A stretch of DNA of 64,000 nt from an uncultured Lachnospiraceae bacterium (GTDB taxonomy: Bacteria; Bacillota; Clostridia; Lachnospirales; Lachnospiraceae). Under the pieces are notes generated by a model. It did no database searches. It was not told where the DNA came from and worked only from the letters and a program-made list of their open reading frames with translations. Positions 61,436 to 64,000 of this stretch are shown one piece after another; positions within the stretch are counted from its first letter, which is position 1, and every line of letters starts with the position of its first letter. The stretch covers positions 62,001 through 126,000 of the forward strand of contig CAJTOL010000006.1 in assembly GCA_910577645.1 (NCBI GenBank). The letters run 5' to 3'. Both the position numbers and the translations under genes were made by a program.

Positions 61436-62422
61436 TCATCCGCGTATATAATGATTTTCTGTAATAAACTTCTCTACCTGCTCCAGCGTAGGGGTAGAAT
61501 CGGAGCAGCTATGTCCTGATATGGTGATAGAGGCGGCTGCGGCTGCATACTTCAAACATTTCTCCATGTTAAATCCGTTGATTATCCCATAGTGAAAAGC
61601 ACCTGAGTAGGCGTCTCCTGCGCCGAATGTTTTGACTGCCTTTACAGGATATACGCCTCCGCGGCAGATCCCTTCTTTTGTATAGATACAGGAACCGTCC
61701 CTGCCCCTTTTTATGGACACACACTCCACCCCTTGTTTCAGAAGGTATTCTGCTGAAGTTTTATCGTTCCCATTTCCAGAAAGAAACATCTTTTCCATTA
61801 TATTGAACTCTTCTCTCGTGCCAATAACCATGTCTGATTGAAGCGCTGCCATATGGTAATACACGGACGCTTCCTCTTCTGTATTCCAGGTATCAGTCCG
61901 GTAGTCTAAATCCAGTATAATCCTGGTTTTATGCTTTCTGGCATAGGCCATGGCAAGAAACACGCTTTCTCTTGCCGGGCTATGTGTAAGCGACGTCCCG
62001 GATATCAAAAGCATTTTTGATTCTGCAATGTATCCTTCATCTATTTCGCTGCACTGTATATTCAGGTCCGCACAGTCCTTCCGGTACATGAAATAGCTGC
62101 ATTTCCCCCCTTCCCGGATCTCTCCCATGGTCAGCCCGGATCTTCTTCCGGTATCATCCTTAAGGATGTGAGAAACATCCACTCCTTTTTCGTTTAAATA
62201 GGAATATATAAATCTCCCAAATGCATCATCTGACACCTTCCCAATATATCCCACTCTCAGTCCAAGATTTGCCATGGCAACTGCGGTATTGGCCGGAGAT
62301 CCTCCCACATATTTGGAAAATGTCTTTACATTCTCCATAGGCCCTGTCTCATTTGCATACAAGTCTACCGTAGCCCGCCCCATTGCTATTACATCAAATT
62401 TTCTTAATCTTTCTAACTGCAT
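61436..62422 (-). CDS. PfkB-family carbohydrate kinase (IolC-like)
   Basis: A 328-residue ribokinase-fold sugar kinase. FDVIAMGRATVDLYANE is very like IolC (5-dehydro-2-deoxygluconokinase). GGSPANTAVAMANLG is the first PfkB signature and TFGAGDAYSGAF the anion hole with the catalytic Asp. An ATG at 62443 overlaps the aldolase stop; GGAG before 62422 favours the latter. With the aldolase and TRAP permease it should phosphorylate an imported sugar acid or ketose before cleavage. Confidence 0.88.
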   Translation of the reverse strand: MQLERLRKFDVIAMGRATVDLYANETGPMENVKTFSKYVGGSPANTAVAMANLGLRVGYIGKVSDDAFGRFIYSYLNEKGVDVSHILKDDTGRRSGLTMGEIREGGKCSYFMYRKDCADLNIQCSEIDEGYIAESKMLLISGTSLTHSPARESVFLAMAYARKHKTRIILDLDYRTDTWNTEEEASVYYHMAALQSDMVIGTREEFNIMEKMFLSGNGNDKTSAEYLLKQGVECVSIKRGRDGSCIYTKEGICRGGVYPVKAVKTFGAGDAYSGAFHYGIINGFNMEKCLKYAAAAASITISGHSCSDSTPTLEQVEKFITENHYIRG

Positions 62423-62435
62423 TTTGCCATCTCCA

Positions 62436-63248
62436 TTACTCATGCTCCAGCTCTTCCAAAAGTTCCATTGCTTCTTTCACAGAATATCCGCTATGTATAA
62501 TCGCCCTTACGGCTTTGACCATGGGAGTAATTTTCGGGTACTGGATAATAAACCTGCCATAGGTAACCCCTACTGCGCCGGCATCCAATACATCCTTTGT
62601 CATTTGAAACAGCTCTTTTGGGGTACGGCAGACATCGCCTCCGGCAATCGCCACCATGCTGGGAGTTCCCTCCACCACTCTGGCAAAGCTTTCCGGGTCT
62701 CCTGTGTAATGGGTCTTGATTAAATCAACTCCCAGCTCCGCTGCAGTTCTTGCCGCATACAGAATATGTTTCCAATCATATCTGGCCTCATCTTTTATGC
62801 AGTTTCCTCTTGGGTATATATGGGATATTACAGGCATTCCCAATTCTTTTGCCTTCTTGCAGTAACCGGCCAGTGTAGTCAGCTGCTCCGGCTGCTTGTC
62901 TCCGCATACAATACACCCTACGGACACAGCGTCCGCCCCCAGCCTTACCGCCTCCTCTACCGTAGCCACCGGTGTGTCAAAATCCGGCTGATAAGGCGAA
63001 AAGGTGGTGCATTTCAGTACCAGAGGAGTGATCCCTGCATGCCGGCCGAAGCACCGCTCTGCCAGGCCTTTATGCATAGTTATTGCATCCGGCCTTCCTT
63101 CACACATAGCGTCTATTGTCTGCTGAAATGTATCCAGCCCTTTCATAACGCCTCTGGCCATACTGTGATCCACAGTCAGACCAAAATATCTCCCGTCTTT
63201 TTCAGACATTAACCGGCGCATTCTTGCGCTGTATCCCATGAATTCCAT
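62436..63248 (-). CDS. Class I aldolase, DhnA/LsrF family
   Basis: A 270-residue TIM-barrel aldolase. YFGLTVDHSMARG is the family's first strand, Lys in DLIKTHYTGD is the Schiff-base residue, and AIAGGDVC forms the phosphate site. Related to FbaB, LsrF and sulfofructose-phosphate aldolase. It lies just upstream of the PfkB kinase, so it probably cleaves that product. The exact substrate is unknown. Confidence 0.87.
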   Translation of the reverse strand: MEFMGYSARMRRLMSEKDGRYFGLTVDHSMARGVMKGLDTFQQTIDAMCEGRPDAITMHKGLAERCFGRHAGITPLVLKCTTFSPYQPDFDTPVATVEEAVRLGADAVSVGCIVCGDKQPEQLTTLAGYCKKAKELGMPVISHIYPRGNCIKDEARYDWKHILYAARTAAELGVDLIKTHYTGDPESFARVVEGTPSMVAIAGGDVCRTPKELFQMTKDVLDAGAVGVTYGRFIIQYPKITPMVKAVRAIIHSGYSVKEAMELLEELEHE

Positions 63249-63311
63249 GAATCATTACCTTAACCTTTCTCTGCCCTTGTCCACTGAGAGCAGGGGAAAC
63301 TATTAATTTTA

Positions 63312-64000
63312 TTATGCAAACAAATTAACAAAAAACATTAAGTACTCCGGGCAAAGAGTCGTAACCAAAACCGCCGTCAGACCAATTAGGATAAAAGGAA
63401 CCGCTTCCTTTACCGTGTCTGTAAATGTGGCTCCTGCAATTTTCTGCCCCACAAATATCCCGACTGCAAAAGGCGGCGTTAAAAAGCCCACACACATATT
63501 TACAAGCATGATTGCTCCAAAATGGATGGCAGTAATGCCATAAGCATTCATTGCAACCGGCAGGAGAAGAGGCGTCATAATCAGGATGGTGGCATTAATA
63601 TCCATAAATGTTCCCATAAACAGAAACAGGATATTGATCAGGAAAAGGAAACCTCCTCTGGTTGAAATGGACTGAGTAATGAGATTTGAGAGAAAACCCG
63701 AAACCCCGGTAAGTGTAATTACTTTTCCTGCGATTACGGAAAAAGCATTTAAAAGCCCGATAACGGCTGTGGAAGCGCCGCTGATTGCCGCTATGGTCAG
63801 AAAATCCACCTTTATTGCTTTCCTGTTTACAAACCACAATATAAAATAGTAAAAAATTCCGTATATTGCGCTTAACGCGCCGGCTTCTGTCGGCGTACAG
63901 ATACCGCCATAGATGCATCCGTATATAATAACCGGCATAAGCAGCGCCGGAACTGCCCGAAACGTGTTTCTCCCAAACTCTGCCAGGCGCCTGGCTCCAC
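63312..64000 (-). CDS. TRAP transporter large permease, DctM-like (5' end outside window)
   Basis: The frame stays open to the window edge, so the N-terminus is outside. The visible 229 residues hold about six helices and the family blocks CTPTEAGALSAIYG and MDINATILIMTPLLLPV. TRAP permeases take up organic and sugar acids using a periplasmic-type binding protein and an ion gradient. It heads the aldolase-kinase operon; DctP and DctQ should lie beyond 64000. Confidence 0.93.
   Translation of the reverse strand, partial: GARRLAEFGRNTFRAVPALLMPVIIYGCIYGGICTPTEAGALSAIYGIFYYFILWFVNRKAIKVDFLTIAAISGASTAVIGLLNAFSVIAGKVITLTGVSGFLSNLITQSISTRGGFLFLINILFLFMGTFMDINATILIMTPLLLPVAMNAYGITAIHFGAIMLVNMCVGFLTPPFAVGIFVGQKIAGATFTDTVKEAVPFILIGLTAVLVTTLCPEYLMFFVNLFA

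Noticed and set aside
63265..63300. Similarity of CTTGTCCACTGAGAG to the hairpin at 7692
   Set aside because: It is only a short match, with no matching second arm at 63265.

Overview
The window looks like a chromosomal stretch of a Gram-positive, spore-forming, anaerobic Firmicute of the Lachnospiraceae / Clostridium cluster XIVa type. The support is spoVAD-spoVAE behind a sigma-G-like promoter, a split pyrB-pyrI aspartate transcarbamoylase, a low-to-mid GC content with strong AGGAGG ribosome sites, lipoproteins with Gram-positive signal peptides, and Cys-type sulfatases of the kind matured by anaerobic radical-SAM enzymes. The species cannot be named from the sequence alone.

Bases 1-16152 form a glycan-use locus. 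It holds a partial ROK regulator, four Cys-type sulfatases, a complete Opp/Dpp-type ABC importer (binding protein, two permeases, two ATPases) and a GH3 glycosidase on the opposite strand. None of the sulfatases nor the GH3 enzyme has a visible signal peptide, so the likely scheme is import of sulfated oligosaccharides followed by desulfation and hydrolysis inside the cell. No sulfatase-maturing enzyme lies in the window.

Bases 16153-32300 are mostly housekeeping: an AAA/DUF4143 ATPase, an ABC-F ATPase, dapA-dapB with a terminator-like hairpin in its leader, a CobO-like protein, a single-strand DNA-binding protein, typA, yigZ, a class A penicillin-binding protein, and spoVAD-spoVAE. Upstream of spoVAD the expected spoVAC is absent and a broken AbiEii-like toxin remnant is found.

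Bases 32300-44350 hold a ZTP riboswitch controlling a two-gene purine module (PurO-type IMP cyclohydrolase plus a stand-alone AICAR transformylase), an N-terminally truncated chemoreceptor, a MacB-like ABC system with a large exported partner, pyrBI preceded by a hairpin-rich element bounded by 15-bp direct repeats, a small toxin-antitoxin pair whose antitoxin is only 56 residues, and the RNase P RNA gene.

Bases 44350-64000 hold a cellobiose-type PTS operon (IIA, IIB, IIC, GH1) with a LicR-type regulator and a large palindrome before the operon, a Nudix hydrolase, a nucleoside kinase, trmK, rpoD, dnaG, dgt, an XRE regulator with a possible operator, a run of small accessory genes (lipoprotein, GyrI-like, glyoxalase-like, acetyltransferase, Mrr-like nuclease), and a partial sugar-acid-type cluster (PfkB kinase, class I aldolase, TRAP permease) running off the end.

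A dispersed imperfect palindromic repeat occurs at 16196-16295 and 43799-43962. Shorter sequences with the same terminal motif occur at 1049 and 32275. No tRNA, rRNA, CRISPR array or intact insertion sequence was seen.
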